Of a stretch of 64,000 nucleotides of DNA, positions 1 through 14,800 are shown in pieces. A model generated the notes under the pieces. The model had not been told where the DNA came from, searched no databases, and saw only the letters and a list, made by a program, of their open reading frames with translations. Source of the DNA: Siniperca chuatsi. Its lineage: Eukaryota > Chordata > Actinopteri > Centrarchiformes > Sinipercidae. The stretch is taken from positions 15,111,175-15,175,174 of the forward strand of contig NC_058046.1 of assembly GCF_020085105.1 (NCBI RefSeq), given 5' to 3'. The translations under genes and the position numbers were made by a program. Positions within the stretch are counted from its first letter, which is position 1; each line of letters opens with the position of its first letter.

Positions 1-2160
1 CAGTGTTGCTCTGTGTTTGAGCTAGTCACCCGCCTGCCTGCCAGCGTGCCAGCGTGCCCTGTCATTGAGATAATAGCTGTTTTCTGTCTGTTTTTGTTCA
101 GCGTCTAAGCTTTTGTCATAAGGTGCCAGTCTTTGTGTTTTACTCGGGGGAGATTTTCCTGCAGCATGTTCTGCTTCAAGGAACTGCCGCTGGTGTAATA
201 GAGAGACTAAAGAAAGACTAAATAGATTAAGTGATGTTGGAATAATAAATTGTTGTCCTGTTGCTTGTTCATTCTTTAAAAAACATCGACACCTATCAAT
301 GAAAAACAGCTGTGAGAAAAACTGTATCATTTCATTCAAGGAGTTAAGCCTGTTTTAACACAATTCATTATAGTGTTTAAGTTCTTGTTAAGTGAATATT
401 TTTTTAGCAGCATGCCAGATCAACTTTCAGAGGGGATTGGCTGGATATGAATCTACACACAGTAAACTGTGAATCGAATGCATGCACACACACACACACA
501 CACACACTCGCACAAGAGTCCCAGAATGTTTTGTGAGCACTCATAACCCTCCCTCTGTGCATACACCTCAACTATTTTTCTTTCCACCTCAAGAACAATA
601 AATCTCTTCTCTTACTGTGTGTATGTTGGTGTCTGTGACAGATTAGCCGGGTGATTTAAACTCTCGAGGGTGGAGGCTTTTCTTGGGGAAATGACCCAGC
701 TTGCTACTGGCACCCCTGGCTCCTCTCCTCCTCTACTCTGAGGTGAAAGGGCTTTTACAGCTCCTTTGTTTTCACTGTTTGCCTGTGTGAAACAGTTAAG
801 CATGTGTGCGGAGAGGGGTGGTCCCAAAAGCCCTGTCAGAATGACATGCATCAAAACAATCATCCTAATACTTTATTTTCTACAACTTTCCTGTAAGGAG
901 TGATTTTTTTCCTCATGATGAGCACTTGAAATCAGTTAGGGGCCCTTTAAAATCCCTTGGTCCGCTCCCCTGCGTTGGTGTTGGTGAATACCTGAAGAAT
1001 GTATCTATGTGAAGAACTGTGACTCCGTGAGCAGTGCGCAATGTGAAGCCGGTTTCCTGTTGAGGGGTCGGCTTGTGGTTTGGGCATCTCACCCACGCCA
1101 CAAGGAAGGATACACACATTACACACAACACTCGCACGTGCTCTCCCTCTCTCTTTCACGCACACAGCTTGTATCAGGTCCAGGATTACCGCTGTAGATA
1201 CAAACAGGACGAATGTTTGGGTCTCTCTTCTGCTACGTGTCGTGTATGTTCTGAAGAGCAAAGGCAGATTGGCTGTAAACCACTTTTCCCAGAGGACAGA
1301 AGCGGAACCATCAGTATTGTTTATGGCTGAAAGTCACATGGAGTAAACTTCGGGATTCTCTTGTTTTGAGGACAGAGGAAACTGGCCACCAAACATCTGG
1401 AGTTATGGGAATGGAGACTATCCTCGCCCTGGCACATGACTGGCACAAATATTTATTCCTTTTAAAAACAACATACACGTATTTTTGTACCATCTTAATT
1501 TTTCACCACACTAAATGTTAAGTTGACGCATCTTTTGGGAACCGATATTTTTGTTGGATATGGTAAGAATTGCCAGGACCGACTTAAATTAATATTTAAA
1601 TGGTAAAGCGATAAATGATTGAAACGATCTGTGACACTGGGGATCTGTGCTATGAAATATGTATTTGAATTTGCCAAATGCTTGTGACCCTGTGACCTAC
1701 TAAGGCACATATTTCCTTCCTCAAATATATGCGCTTTCAGTTGATCAGTTTTTTAACAACAGCAGAAAGTCGCATGTGAATGAATCTTTTCCATTTTGTT
1801 TTAAAAATGAATGTTTTTATCTCAAAAAAAGGAAACAAAATTGGACGGTGGACTGGTATAATTTAACTAATGTATTATACCTAGACTTTTTCTGAATCAT
1901 GTTGGTGTTAGATAACATCTCTGGGTGTTCTTTTCCCTCTTGCCTCCCCACATGAAGAGCGCTAGCTGACACGGTTATAATTTCTCCCTTTATTATCAAA
2001 CCAGTAAAAAGAACAAAGCTCCCCACCCCGCTATGCTTGTGTGGTGATGTGGTATTTGCTATTTGTTTGTTTAAAGGGGCGTGGGGTTTGCTACAGTGAT
2101 CTCTCCCTCTCTTTTCCCTCTTTCTTATTTTTTTAAAAGTTCATTAACATCACCAGAGGC
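1..2160. other. rtkn upstream flank, no gene seen
   Basis: The sequence upstream of the rtkn distal first exon carries a short (CA)n run at about 487-506 and no recognisable exon. Open frames here are under 106 codons and look random. Confidence 0.6.
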
Positions 2161-2713
2161 GCGTCGTGGGGGTTAATTTAGCGCCGAGTTGGGGAGCGTC
2201 AGGGCTCACACAGTGGACTAGTTGTGTCGCTCACTCCCGCAGAGGCGATGCCCTTTTGTGGAGAGGTCTCTTGTCACACAGAGGACAGACAACATTCACA
2301 ATCGGGACACAGGGACACAAAGAGAAGAACTGCATTTTAAAAGACTCTATTATCTCCCCGCTAAGGCTGGGTGTTGGCTGTGGGTGTTTGAGAGGATCTT
2401 TGTTGCCCGGAGAAAAGTAGAGAAGAAGAATACGCGCCCGGAACGGGTTGGGGGATTTTTTTATGGACAGGGTTACTACAGTGCAGCCGCCGCTGTCATC
2501 CACACCACCTCTCTCTGTTTTCTCGGAGCGACTAGTCTTGTTTTGGCTGAGGAGCGGAACTTTTACGCATTGTTTTGCGCACTGATTGTACGAGTCGCGA
2601 CTGGACAGGACAATATCATAATGAACTTTCTCTCCCCGGTACCTGCGGAGTAGCGGTTTGAGCCAGATCATTAACTTCAAGAAGACGTTATTTTGTGGAT
2701 ATCTGCCTAAAGG
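2161..2713 (+). promoter_or_regulatory. rtkn: rtkn distal promoter / 5' leader (first-exon region)
   Basis: This stretch is GC- and CpG-richer than its surroundings and runs without a break into the first coding exon, as expected for a 5' leader and core promoter. No TATA box is obvious. The true transcription start cannot be fixed from sequence. It contains a 143-codon open frame (2222-2653) that would be upstream of, and separate from, the rtkn start if the whole stretch is transcribed. Confidence 0.5.
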
Positions 2714-2809
2714 ATGCCAGTTGATAAACTCGCAAACATGGAGGAAAAACTGTGGATATTGGAGGACCTCAATATGATGTACATCCGTCAGATTGCACTC
2801 AGTTTACAG
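2714..2809 (+). CDS. rtkn: rtkn exon 1a (distal first coding exon)
   Basis: Encodes 32 residues including the run ILEDLNMMYIRQIALSL, which closely parallels the N-terminus of a known mammalian RTKN isoform. Two in-frame ATGs are available. The one at 2714 has A at -3. The one at 2738 (AACATGG, ideal Kozak context) aligns with the mammalian start and is the likelier main start. The donor is CAG|GTAAAC and the exon ends in phase 0, matching the phase of exon 2. Confidence 0.88.
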
Positions 2810-5800
2810 GTAAACGTTTATTTTAATTTCCAGTCACTTTTCTCGGACCCTCTGCACGCGTTTTTGATGCTCTTATTTGCAGCGGTGACATCAGTTTTTA
2901 CACAGTCTCAAAGCTGTGGGGTCTGTGAGTGGGAGAGGTGCGTGTGATCATGTCACAGACTGTTTAACTTTCTTTTTCTTGATTGATTGACTATCCAAGC
3001 AGGCTCACTAATAACTGAAATCTTTTTTTCAGACTTGTCTGTCCCCCCAAAAGTATAGTGCATCACTGTGTTGGCTGACTGAGTCTGCAGCTGTGCCTGG
3101 GGGTGTTGTGTTTACAGAGGGGTTGGTTGAAGAATCTTTCTATGTGACAAACAAGTCAAGCTGATACTGGTGTAGTCTCCCCCTGTACAGATGGCAAAGC
3201 TCCCACTGACAGCAAACAGAAAACAACACTGCATGCTATCCATCTCTCCCTCTGTGTGTCCCCCCTTCCAACTGGGGTTCACACACAGTCCACAGCTGCA
3301 CATATGGGCCTCATAAGTCCCTATTGGAGTGCTTGTGTGTGTAAGCTGTGTCCTGAGAAAGACAGAGAAAGGAGTAATTCCATAGAACATGACATAGGGT
3401 TATCATTAATGCAATATCTAACCACCCTTTTTGCAAATCTCCACCATCTCTGTCCCTTTAACTTTTTCAGAGGAAATATCTCAAGAATGTGTCTTCTTAA
3501 CAGAGCTGAAAGGAAGAGGAGACACATGGCCATTAGAAATGTTACAGGGATTTCAAAGGGAAATTCTAATATACTTTACTCTCTGGCCCCATAATCTGAA
3601 AAGATATTGGCTGTCTGTGCTGCAGCTGTTTAGATGTGTAAAAAGCAGGCTGTTTCTTATGTCAACTGAAATCTAGTCCCAAAAGCCTTCAGCTGTGTGA
3701 CACAGGGGCTGTAAGAGAGGTGATATCGCTCACTGGTGTGTTGTACCTGCTGGCAGTCTGGCATCATTTTCATGTGTGAGGTGTTTCTTTGTTTATCTAC
3801 CTGTGCCAAGTGCCACAGTGCGTGCCACGTGTCTGGCTTTTTATCACATAAGAGATACGTGACTATGAAATAACACACACTCCTGCCAAGTTCAGCTTGT
3901 GTGCCTGGTCTATTCTTTCTGGGATGTTATGGTTCCCTAAATGTTGGTCTGTGTTTGAAACTCTCATTAAACTTTAGAACCACTCCTGCTGAAGGGCACA
4001 GTGTAATTTCCCTGAGGCTTTTATAGCACCTGTAGCCTGAAATGCACAAACCAGCCAATACAAGGTCTTTTTGACCAACAAGCTGACCGGGCAATAATCA
4101 GCTTATTAGTTCCTGTCTCGGAGCCTCCTATGATGAAGGAACTTGTTTACAGCTCAGACATAGACTGGAAAGTGGCACTTTGTCTGAATATTGAATCAAG
4201 GGAATTATGGTGGAATGTAGATAACAGGAATTTCCATCTGAAGACCTTTGTGCATTTAAGCATTTTGTTGTCTCAGTTGCAATTTTATTTCTGCAAATGC
4301 AATTTGCAAGGGTAGGGATGTATTAAAACAAGATGATGGGTCTTTATTTAGCCCTGTGGGGGGAAAAAACTCTCGTCGCTTCTCCTCCTTCACAGGGAGG
4401 TCAGAGGTCAGGGTCGGCTGCAGAGAGGCATTTCTCTGCAATAACCAGGGTGAATTTCAGTTTGTTGGATACAAAGTCGTGCTCGTCTTCAACTCACATG
4501 AATATTTTTGCTCAAACACTCACTTGTTTGCTCACATGCTCACTCACTCAGTCACCCAATCTTCTCCCTCCCTCTCCCCATGTCTCCTCTGCCTGGGTGG
4601 GTTTGTGAGACAGGGATTCTTTGTATGTGTCTGAGCTGCACGGCCCACAGTCTAACTGTAATTTCAGCTAGCTATGGATGTTTTTTGCTTCAGGGTTTTT
4701 CACAAACGTCCTGTTGGGTCATCACGACTTGCAGTTATTACACTGTAAACCCTTTTCTCCAATCTTTTTGTTTTTACCTGCAGCAACATATATCTGAAAG
4801 CCACTCCCACCCCATACACACACACACATATACATTTATAACATTTACAGAAGTACAGCTAGTTTGTTACTAATCTACTGGTCATTTCAGAAGATAAGAT
4901 CATCTGCCATTTAAAAATAAAATTAAAGTGAGGAGATCGTGCATGCCCTGAGCTTCCAGCATTCCTTAGGCATGTATAATTGCTGTGTCAGGAGGGGAGA
5001 GAGAGCAGCCATTGTGTTATTTTCAAGCTCAGTAGGAAGTAACTTTTCTGCGCTTCAGGTTTTAACAAGTCTGTTATAATAGGAATGCCTGCATTCTTGG
5101 CTCCAATGCACTGTTTTCTTTCGTCTTTCCCTCCTCTCTTATGAGGCCCATAAGAGAGTCACAGCAGTGCTTTTTCTTTAGTTACATGCAAAGTGTAAAA
5201 AGCATTTTGCACACAGAATATACAATATTCCCCTCAGAAGAGAGGTGGCTGATGGGAAGCAGGAAATGGTTTTGTGTAATTGCTATTTCCCACCGGGAGT
5301 AACAACATGATGTCATGAACCCACTGCCATTTACACACACATGCACACTATTCTTGTCACCACAGACCCGGATACACACATTATTTGTTTTTTTATTTGC
5401 TCTGCTTTTAATGTCCCCTGGTTTTCTTCTCCCGTCCTGGTTCTCAGCCTTCTTCAGGCTCTGTCCCCCTGTCCAGTCCCCTTCTCCCCATTGATAGCCT
5501 GAGGGCCATAGATGGACACTTTCTCCCGGTCTAATTTTAGCCTACAGACTGGCCTTGAATACATGGATCGTGGCTTTGCCAGAGTTAAATATGGACATTT
5601 GTTACAAAAGCAGGATTTGTCTTGAGCATTTCATTCTGTAGTCAGTCATTGTTTGTGAAAGAACAATACTTTGTGTGAGTGTGTATGTGTGTTGACCTCA
5701 CTGGGTCAGAGTAGCCCTGCTTTACTCAGAAGGGGTGCAGCATTAAGCTGCTACAGCTGGCTGTTGCTGATCATGTCAGTGATATCATCTGATGAATGAT

Positions 5801-8800
5801 TAAAGAGATTCCCTTTTTGGGTTCTGCTGCAGTTGTATTTGTTGAGGTATTAGGACCCATAACTGACCCATCACTATTTGTTGAACCTGTGGAAAACACA
5901 AACTGGGAAGTGTAGCTAGATATAAACATGTTATAGAGCAATTGTGGTTAGAAAATTCCAAAGTTATTGGCTGAAGAACAACAGTTAAATAGTCCAAAGT
6001 TCACTATTTAAGTCTGTCAGCACTATCTGATATACAAGTAAACAAAAAAAGCTAATAATCCAAATCATTCTCAAGTGTTCAGTCCCTTTCACTTTTAGTT
6101 TACCATCAAACGGCATTTCCTTTCATGCTTTTTGATCCCTCAGGATGTTATGCTAGTAATCAGGCTGGTAAATTACCACTGACACATTGACTCTAACATG
6201 TTGCAGTCATGGAAGCTCATCTTCTGACCCTGGCTGATGACGAGCATGCATGGGGGTCAGGTGGGAGTTCCTTGCTGCCTCACCCGGGACTCATGTTTGA
6301 CCTCTCACACGCTCCCGGACCCTAAACTTAGCTGTGGCCATGCCTCAGATAGTTCTGCAGGTTCGAGACACCACAGGCAGGCCTTAAATATCCATTGGCT
6401 GGTATTCATGCAACCTCTCTTCATCTGATCTCAGATCACTGGTCAAGCTGCCTTGACCGTTTGATTGAGTGGGACTTATCAGAAGTGAATCTGTCCACCC
6501 AGATCAATGCAGCCTCTGTTTCTATTTGAAACTGTTCTGCTGTGATTGCACAGAAATATCTTTTCTGTATGACTCAGTTTGTTCCCTGGCACATATTTGT
6601 TGTCATGTGTCTGAAGACATTGACACTGTGGTTATTTTGTCATTTCCCTACTGTATATAAAGCCTTCTAAGTATCAGCCTTGGTAACAGATATTTAGACC
6701 CCACAGACCTCATGCTTTGTAAATGTAGGAGGTCCTCGAGGGCAAAGGCCAAAGTGACAGCAGTTAATCTATGGGACTCTCTGGGACAGTAAACCACTAT
6801 CTTCTTGTGCACTCTGGCTAGACTGATGAATCTCAACCTTGATGATGAATTTGCAGTAAGAGCAAAGATTGATCTTATTTATACTGGGACAGCAAAACAG
6901 TGCATGTAAGGCTTAGCTTCAATCCCCTGTCTTGCCTAGGCCTAGATTCGTAGTTGCATTTAATTTAATTTGTAATGTTTTAATCCTATTTTTCTATTCT
7001 TGTTGCTCTCAGTTATCTTGTTCTTTTATCGTTATCACCATTAATTTGTTCATTCTTCATTTCAATGCCTTTCCTGTCATAAATTCATCCTTTTAGCATT
7101 GAAGTCAGTATCAATATATCCTTCCATGAAGAAGCAGTCAGCAGTTGAAATGTGTGTGTGTGTGTGTGTTAGTTCAGCTGTGAGGTTGTTTAGGTAGCCT
7201 AAGTTACACCAGACCTGCCTGCTTCTGTGGAAGGTGTGCTAAAGCTAACAGTGCACGCTCTCTTGTGATACAGGATACACAGTCGTGTCTGAGCCAGAAC
7301 ACATTCCTCCACAACAGACCACTTCATCGTACCTCTCTCCCTGCTGAGCTCATCTGTATGTGTGTCTGTGTGCTTCTGAGTAAATATTTGCAAAGAGTAA
7401 TAAGCCAATACTGTAAGTTATATAATCAAGCAGAGTGCTTTGATTTATTTAGGGACATTAGGTTTATCACCCTGGATTTCACTGTGAATGTGAGGCTTTT
7501 TAATGGGCTTTTTGCATTTGTTTTGAATTAAATGGAAGAGTTTCCTACAGTTGCAACAGTCTAAAGTGAATGGAAATAGCCAGGTTTATTCACTTCTAAA
7601 TGTTATGTACGTGGGTTTTAGTCTGTTTGCTGTGTGTGCGTTGTGTATTTGTAAGTGTGTCTTTGGCATCTGCTTCATGGATAACTACAGTAGGTTCCAG
7701 TCCTTCCAGTGCTGTATGCCAAAGGCAGGCACGTTGTGTGAGGTAGAGGAGAAAGGGGGCTTTGTATCGCATCACACACACACCCATCGCTCCCTGCTAA
7801 GCCCTCCTCTCATTCTTGGAACTGCACATCTAGCTCCTAACCCTCAGCCATCTCTTCCAAGCCTCCCTCTCTTCCTTCCAGGCTCAAGTCTACTCACTCC
7901 AAACCATCTTGCTCCCCACCTCACCTTTGCACCCCAACGCTCCCTCTAACCCCCCTGAACAGTGATGTGTCCCCTGTACCTCAGTCTCCACCCCAGCCAT
8001 CACCCATGCAGCAGTTAGGAGAAGCACAGGTCTGAATAGGCACTTTGTGTGAGCAGGAACCAGTTAGATGCCGCGGCCTGAGCCAGCTTCCTTTTGAAAA
8101 ACAGCAAGCATGAGCCAGGAGAGTGAGAAGGAGAAAACACCAAGCCAAACCAAGAGGTGCTGTTATTGGAACATAGACCTGACGCCCTGCACCTTCCCAG
8201 CCTGTTTCTTTTTGTCATTCACTTCCCTCTCTCCCCCTCCCTATTTCTGCCTGAATCTATTTGATAAGTTCACTCTGCTGTCTCCTGTCTCTCTGCCTCT
8301 ATGTCAGCTTTTGGCCCTTATTTCCACACTCTTTTATCTCGCTCTTCATTATCACCTGTCTTTAATCCTCCTTCTCCACTCTTTCTGCTTTCACCTGCGC
8401 ACGCACAAAGACACTTTGGTTTTAGCAGTTAAAGGATTTTTTTTGCAGCTGCAAAGAAAATTGAAGCCACTTAAGCTGTTTGAATTGAGACTGCAGGCAT
8501 TATTCAAAGATTGGATTTAAAGCTATGTTTGACTTATTGCGTTAACACCTCACAAGTCACTGTTTTCAAGTGGCGATATTAAAAATGTTGTATTCCTTTG
8601 TAAAAAAAATTTAATTAAGAACATCTGAATATGTTCTGGAGATGCAGCTGGCGGCGCCGGCTGTTTAATCAGATGGTTGTCTTTGAAAATGTGTGTGAAC
8701 ACACATTGTATTGAAAAGAGCATTTGGTTATGTGTTTAACTGAGCCTGTAGATGTTGCTTTTGTCTTTGTCCATATGGATACAATTTATGCTTGTGTCTG

Positions 8801-11800
8801 TGTGCTTTCCAGGTTGTGAAATAAACTCTGCACAGTTTACATGGTTGTGTGCAAGTTTATGGTTCATGCATTGACTTTATTGATTTATGTGTCTTTGATG
8901 AGGTATATGTACAGTATGTGGGGGAGTTTTATGTGTGCATGAATAAATTCAATCTCTTTCTGTTTGTTTATCTCTCTTTCTGATCTCTGATCTCTCTATC
9001 CCTCTCAACATTGTTACCATGCAAAGTGAGTGCCCTGGAACAGAAAGTAGGTGGAAGTCAGAGAGGCGGAGGACAAGTACGAAGCAAGAGCTGTCTAAAC
9101 AAACAATTACCACCATTAAAACAATCCATTCCCCAGTGAAGTGGATAACATCCATAGCATCACCAGAATCCTTGTGACCCTAAAGATTGTGTATTTTGGA
9201 GAAGCATGTGTGTGTGTCTGTGTGTGTGAGATGTGTATTTAAGCAGCAAGCCGAAGTGTTTAATTGATTTACTGCACACTGCAGGATCCTTGGCCACTAA
9301 GTTGCTGCGTGCATGTGTGTGTCACTGGTGGGTGTGTGTTTGTGTGTTTGGCAGGTGGAACAACTATGTCAGCATTTGGAGGGCTGCCGTCTGACCATCT
9401 GAGAGTCCATTCTGCTTTCATCAAGGACAAGAAAGGATCTCTTCTCTCTTTGATTTATGATCTAATGACGTTATGTCTCTGTCTCCATGTCTAATTTTCA
9501 CAGTGTCTGTAAGATACCCAGTAGCATCACATAAATAGCAGTTTGTTTGTTTTAACGATCATTTTGAATCATACAAAACTTGACACAGAGCAAGCTGAGC
9601 AGCTGGCCTCACAGCATCTGCAGAAGGCTTTGTTATCACTGCAAGAGTACAGAAAGGCCATAATAGCTTGAGTTCTATGTGACTTCTCTTGTTGGATGCC
9701 TTGCCTTGAGAAGATGGATGGCTGTGCTGTTGAGGAAAACCTAAATGCCAGAGGCAAATGGTCACAGGGGATTGCCAGGGTTTGGAGGCGGGTCAGCAGG
9801 GGCTGGGTCTTAAGGCTGAGGTGTATCTGAGGGCCAAGGCTGCTGAAAGGGGCCTCTTGTTGTGGTACGAAGTGTTAAGAGGCATGGCTGAGCTGTCTCC
9901 CCCCGCCCCCCCAAAAAAAGAAAACAGCCTCTCTATCTCACCATGATGAGATCAGTGGAACAAACTCTGCAGCTGGGTGATGTCATGTTTGGGACTTGAG
10001 GTCAAAAGCTCAGGGTCACATTAGGAGAAGATGTGTGTGTGTGTGTGTCTGTGTGGGAGGGGGGTGTATAATACCCTTTGAGAATTAGTACCATAATCTT
10101 TTTCTCCTTTCTGCTGTCTCCTTGCATACACAAACACACACATAAGCACACACACTTTTGACTCCATTACCCACTGTGTCCTCCTTCGCCCCCACCATTA
10201 GTGAAGCTGTTAAAAAAAGCTTGTCTCCTCAGGTTATCAGAGTTGAAATGTGACCATATGTCAGTATGTGTGTTTTTAATCTTTTCATCATTAGGAGATG
10301 AAAAGGTTAATCCATTTTATCTTCATCGGGAAGGACTAAGGAACTGTAGAGGGATTCTTATTCGTTCTGGGGAGAAGCATGGCTCGATATGATTGGCTGA
10401 GACGGATAGCTAACCAGACTGAAGCCCCCTATTAACCCCTGCTACACCAAGCCCCTCTGTCACACTGTGTCAGTATGTCACTGGACACAGACTGGTTGTT
10501 ATGTAACCACACGTGTACGTTTATTGAGGCACTATTAAACACACACACACACACACACACAGCTCATGTCCTCACAATTGACAAGCACAGCTGTCACTGT
10601 AAGATCTATCAAGATTGACAGTTAGTATAGCAGCTTTGAATATGATCACTGTTGATTTAACTTGCATAACACTAAGGTATAGGTTGCAATAGCTATGTAT
10701 CACTGATGACATAAGTGTCTCATGATGTTTGTTAGGTTTATCATGTTGCAGACGTTGATACTGTTGTAGTGATAATGAATGTCAGTGTTAGCGGGGGGGG
10801 TATAGATGAGGTATACACACAGTTTTTGTAATCTAGATTTACAGGCTAGTTAAGCTCCACGATCTAGTTAGTGTGTAAAGTACTTTGCCACTGCTATGAG
10901 AGATGAATGAGTATCACCGCTTATATGTTATAAAAAGCTTGCATTACTAATCAGACTGCCTGACAATGAGAGGAAAGCAGGCTGCTTCTTGGACCAAAAA
11001 CTAAAAGGCGCATAACAATATGGACACAGTTCCTTAGACACAAGGCACAGTTCAGAGAGTAAAAGAGAGAAGTGAATGATTCTGTTTGTCTGTAGATGTT
11101 TTCATGCCCTCATATGGCCAATAGGGGGCTGATAGGCTACCCAACTTCCCAAATAAGTGAGTAAATTGCTTTCTCACTCCATGTCTCATCTAAGAACAAG
11201 GGATTCTGTTGTAATATGAATGATGGAAAGTATAAAATAAGAGAGGCAATAAATAATGGATAGATGCATACTGTAGTATGGCTGCACAATTAATACAGAA
11301 AGATTGCAGTTTATTTGTTAGCATAGTATGGACTTAATGGTCCATTCCATACAATTCAGGTGCCAAGCCCAATTTCTGGCCTAAATATCAAAATGCACAT
11401 TGTTAAGAGTCATTTTTAGTTAGTACACTGTTTAGCTAAATAATTGCAATGATTGTCAATATTGTGCCTCTGTGAAAGAAATAATGATCTAAAAATATGG
11501 TGGTAACAGGAAGAGAAAGGTATCGCACTTGTATTTTTACAAGAGTAAAATACACCTTGCAATAAAGCAATTGAAGCTTATCCATGTGGTTCAGTGCTTC
11601 CTTTGGGTCAGTTTATGTGAAATTGCCCAGAGACCTTTATTCAAACAAGGGGCTGTGAAAAAAGTGGGTAAAATATGTGAAAGAAAAACACAGGCCTGTC
11701 CCTCCACAACTACTGTCAACGTAGGCACCAGATTCAAATCTGCACAAACCCGAAGTGTGAATTTTGGTAAGCTTATTTACTGTGCAGTTATTCGTCCAGG

Positions 11801-14800
11801 CTGTGATAGGAATTAAGATTTCATTCTTATTCAAGTGTATGAAAAGATTACATATTAAACATAAATGGTGTAGAGAGATGTTTTATAATTAGACATGCGG
11901 CTATAACAGGCTCTTCTATCTACAGTAGGGAGGAAGGGATTTTGAGGATGTACAGTAGCAGAGGAGAGGAAGAGAAATGCTTGTTTGGGGAAAGACATTC
12001 TTGACAGTGAGTCAATAGGAAGTGCTCGAGTCTCAAAGGGAGAGGACGGAGTAGGTTAGTCTGGCTGGTGGAATGTCCTCTCATCCTGTGAAATGCAGTG
12101 TAATGACACTGGGAATGATGCTATCATTCATTCAGCTGGTCCCACTGACTCATTCAGCATGGGAAAACTGAAGCTGACTCTGTGCAAGTATATGTCTTAT
12201 CTTACATCCATAATCCTTGAATATGTTCACACATTCAGTGTATGTGTTGTTGTTTTGTCAGCACCATATTCCTATGGACAGGTAGACATGGATGGTTTGA
12301 GCCACCACTGTTTTGTCTGTGCACGCTTGTTTTGGTGTTGTCACTCACATGTGTTGTTCCCTGAACTCCCCAGTGAACAGTGAGTGTAGATTTGTCTCTG
12401 AGCACTTCTCTGGTTGGCTCCCTGGTGTAGCTACTTGCTGATGAAACCTTAATCTGATTAACTGTAGGATATTTACAGCTCTAAGTCCTGAGTTATCAAG
12501 GCTTTGTTGCACATGTCTACTCACACAGCGAGATGAGCAAAGAGAGAGAGAGATTTGTATAAGAGGGGTGAAGGCAAATTTTAAATACTTGTATTACTTT
12601 GTTAACATTCATGCTTTTGGCTTCTGTGGGAGAGTCCCACAATGAAGTTAATGCCATGATAAAGCACCCCCTCCTCTGTTGTCCTTGTCCTTGCTGTATT
12701 CACCCAGCCAGATACACAGATGTATTATTGCACCATTGAGATGGACTTTGTTGCTCTGTTGCCATTAGCCAAGGCTGCCCACAGACTGACTCTCTCCTCC
12801 TCGTCTGTCCTGATCCTCCTACATGTCATCTGCTGCATCTCTGGACTGTGTATCTCATTCCACTTCTCATCTCACCCACAAACAACACACAACAAACCAA
12901 GCGGTGTGGTTTTTGGCTTCCTTCACTGAGATTGTAGCCATTTTGCTCTGCTGACATTTAGGAAAATGTTAAAACAATAAAAATGGGAACAGTGTTTGAT
13001 GCTTTACAGTTATTTCCTGCAGAGGTATATTTTCATAACGGCCTCCTTGTGTTTGCGAACGACATCCTAAATACTCCATTATTAGTTTTCCAGTGTGGAT
13101 TTCCTGCAGCCAAACTCTCAGTCAGCTGATTTACCCTAAACCTGGTTTATTCCCACACTTAATTCTAGCCGGACTCATCTGTGTTGTTCGTTCCCACCTG
13201 CCCACAAATCACTCTCATACATCACCGGTCGACAAGGCGATGCACTCCACTGCACAACAACTTCCCAGTGTGCACATATGGGCCAGGCAATAAGCAGAGG
13301 CAGGCACAGAAAGAGAGAGGGCAGAGGGAGACCGATGAGGATTTTTATTTTCCCTGGAATGATGAGTTGTTCTGTCAGTAGAATTTCATATAAATGTACC
13401 AACTGTAGGCTGCTGGCCAATATTATTTGTGGACACTGTGGTGTTTTGATATTGGAACATTATTTTTTCCTATTTAGATTAGGTATTAGTCTAATTCACT
13501 GTCCAATTCCAAGTAAAATTATTCCAATTTCAGTGCCAACAAATCATTATAACAAACGCATATTACTAGAGGAACTTAAAATGTAATGGTACTAGTGGCC
13601 GTATTTTACTTATTGCCTAAATTATCTCTGTACCAATCCTACAGGGACTTAAAATGTTCATAGTCTTCTACATATACAGTATCTCCTCTATGGAATCACT
13701 TCACAAGGCAGATATCTCACCTGAAATAGCAGCATTATTTGTATAAAGACACTTTATACTCTATGTACTAAAGACAAATGCAGAGATGATGCCTTTTATA
13801 AACTCACAGAATTTCAGCTTATTTGAATCATGGAAGCAGGTACGTGGGAAAAAAGGGATGTTTTGCCCGCACTGTTCAGCAATCCAAACAGCATATTGAC
13901 CAGTGCTTCATAACTTAAAAACTTATTTTTCCAGTGTTGGCGGTGTAGGCACAGAGCGACCACAGTGGATTTTACTGACACACTTGCAACCCACTTCAAA
14001 CTATGGCCAAACTCAGACCTGCCAAATCCTTCTTATATCAGTTTCACCCAAGTAGCTTTAGAACATGCACTGCCATTTTGTAAGATTTCAGAGGGACCCT
14101 GGAACCTACCCCATGGAACAGTAAACACTGAAATGTATGTTTATACGAGTGGACTGACAACAACAAACCAAATGACAGAGCCAAATGACAATTCGCTCTT
14201 CTCTGCTTGCGCGCATCGACACACAGATTAGGCGCGCGCGCGCGCGCCCGCACACACACACACACACACACAACCGCCTCCTCAGAAACGACTCTCGGTT
14301 GGTCCACCAGTCGGTCAATCTTTATCCTCCCTTGTGCTGGTGGTGGTGTGTGTGAATCCGGACTCGAGCTCTGGAGCTACTAGAACGACGACAATGACAA
14401 AGATGATGATGATAATGAAGACATCACAGAGAGGGGTTCAAACACATGACCGCTGTCGTTCCCAAATTACCACGAGTGGGGTTTGTGATTTCTGCGCGGA
14501 TCCTTAACAACTTCTGAGGTTAATAACGGGCAGCTATTTTCAGTGGCTATTTCATTTTGCCTATTAATGGAGGTGCCTCAAAGGGAAAATCTGAGTTAAG
14601 GTATTTCACGGGGTGTGTAGGACGTTGAACGGACCTTGGTGTTGCGTAAAGCGCCGGTGCTGCCAGTTTGTGAGAGTTGGGAAGCGGAGTGCTCCTCTGT
14701 AGATACGATGAACAACTCAAAGAATCAAAGGGTAAGGTTTGTTGTTTTATTTCAAAACGCGTATTGCCGAAAGATTCAGAGCACTTTAAGTTTTAGATGA

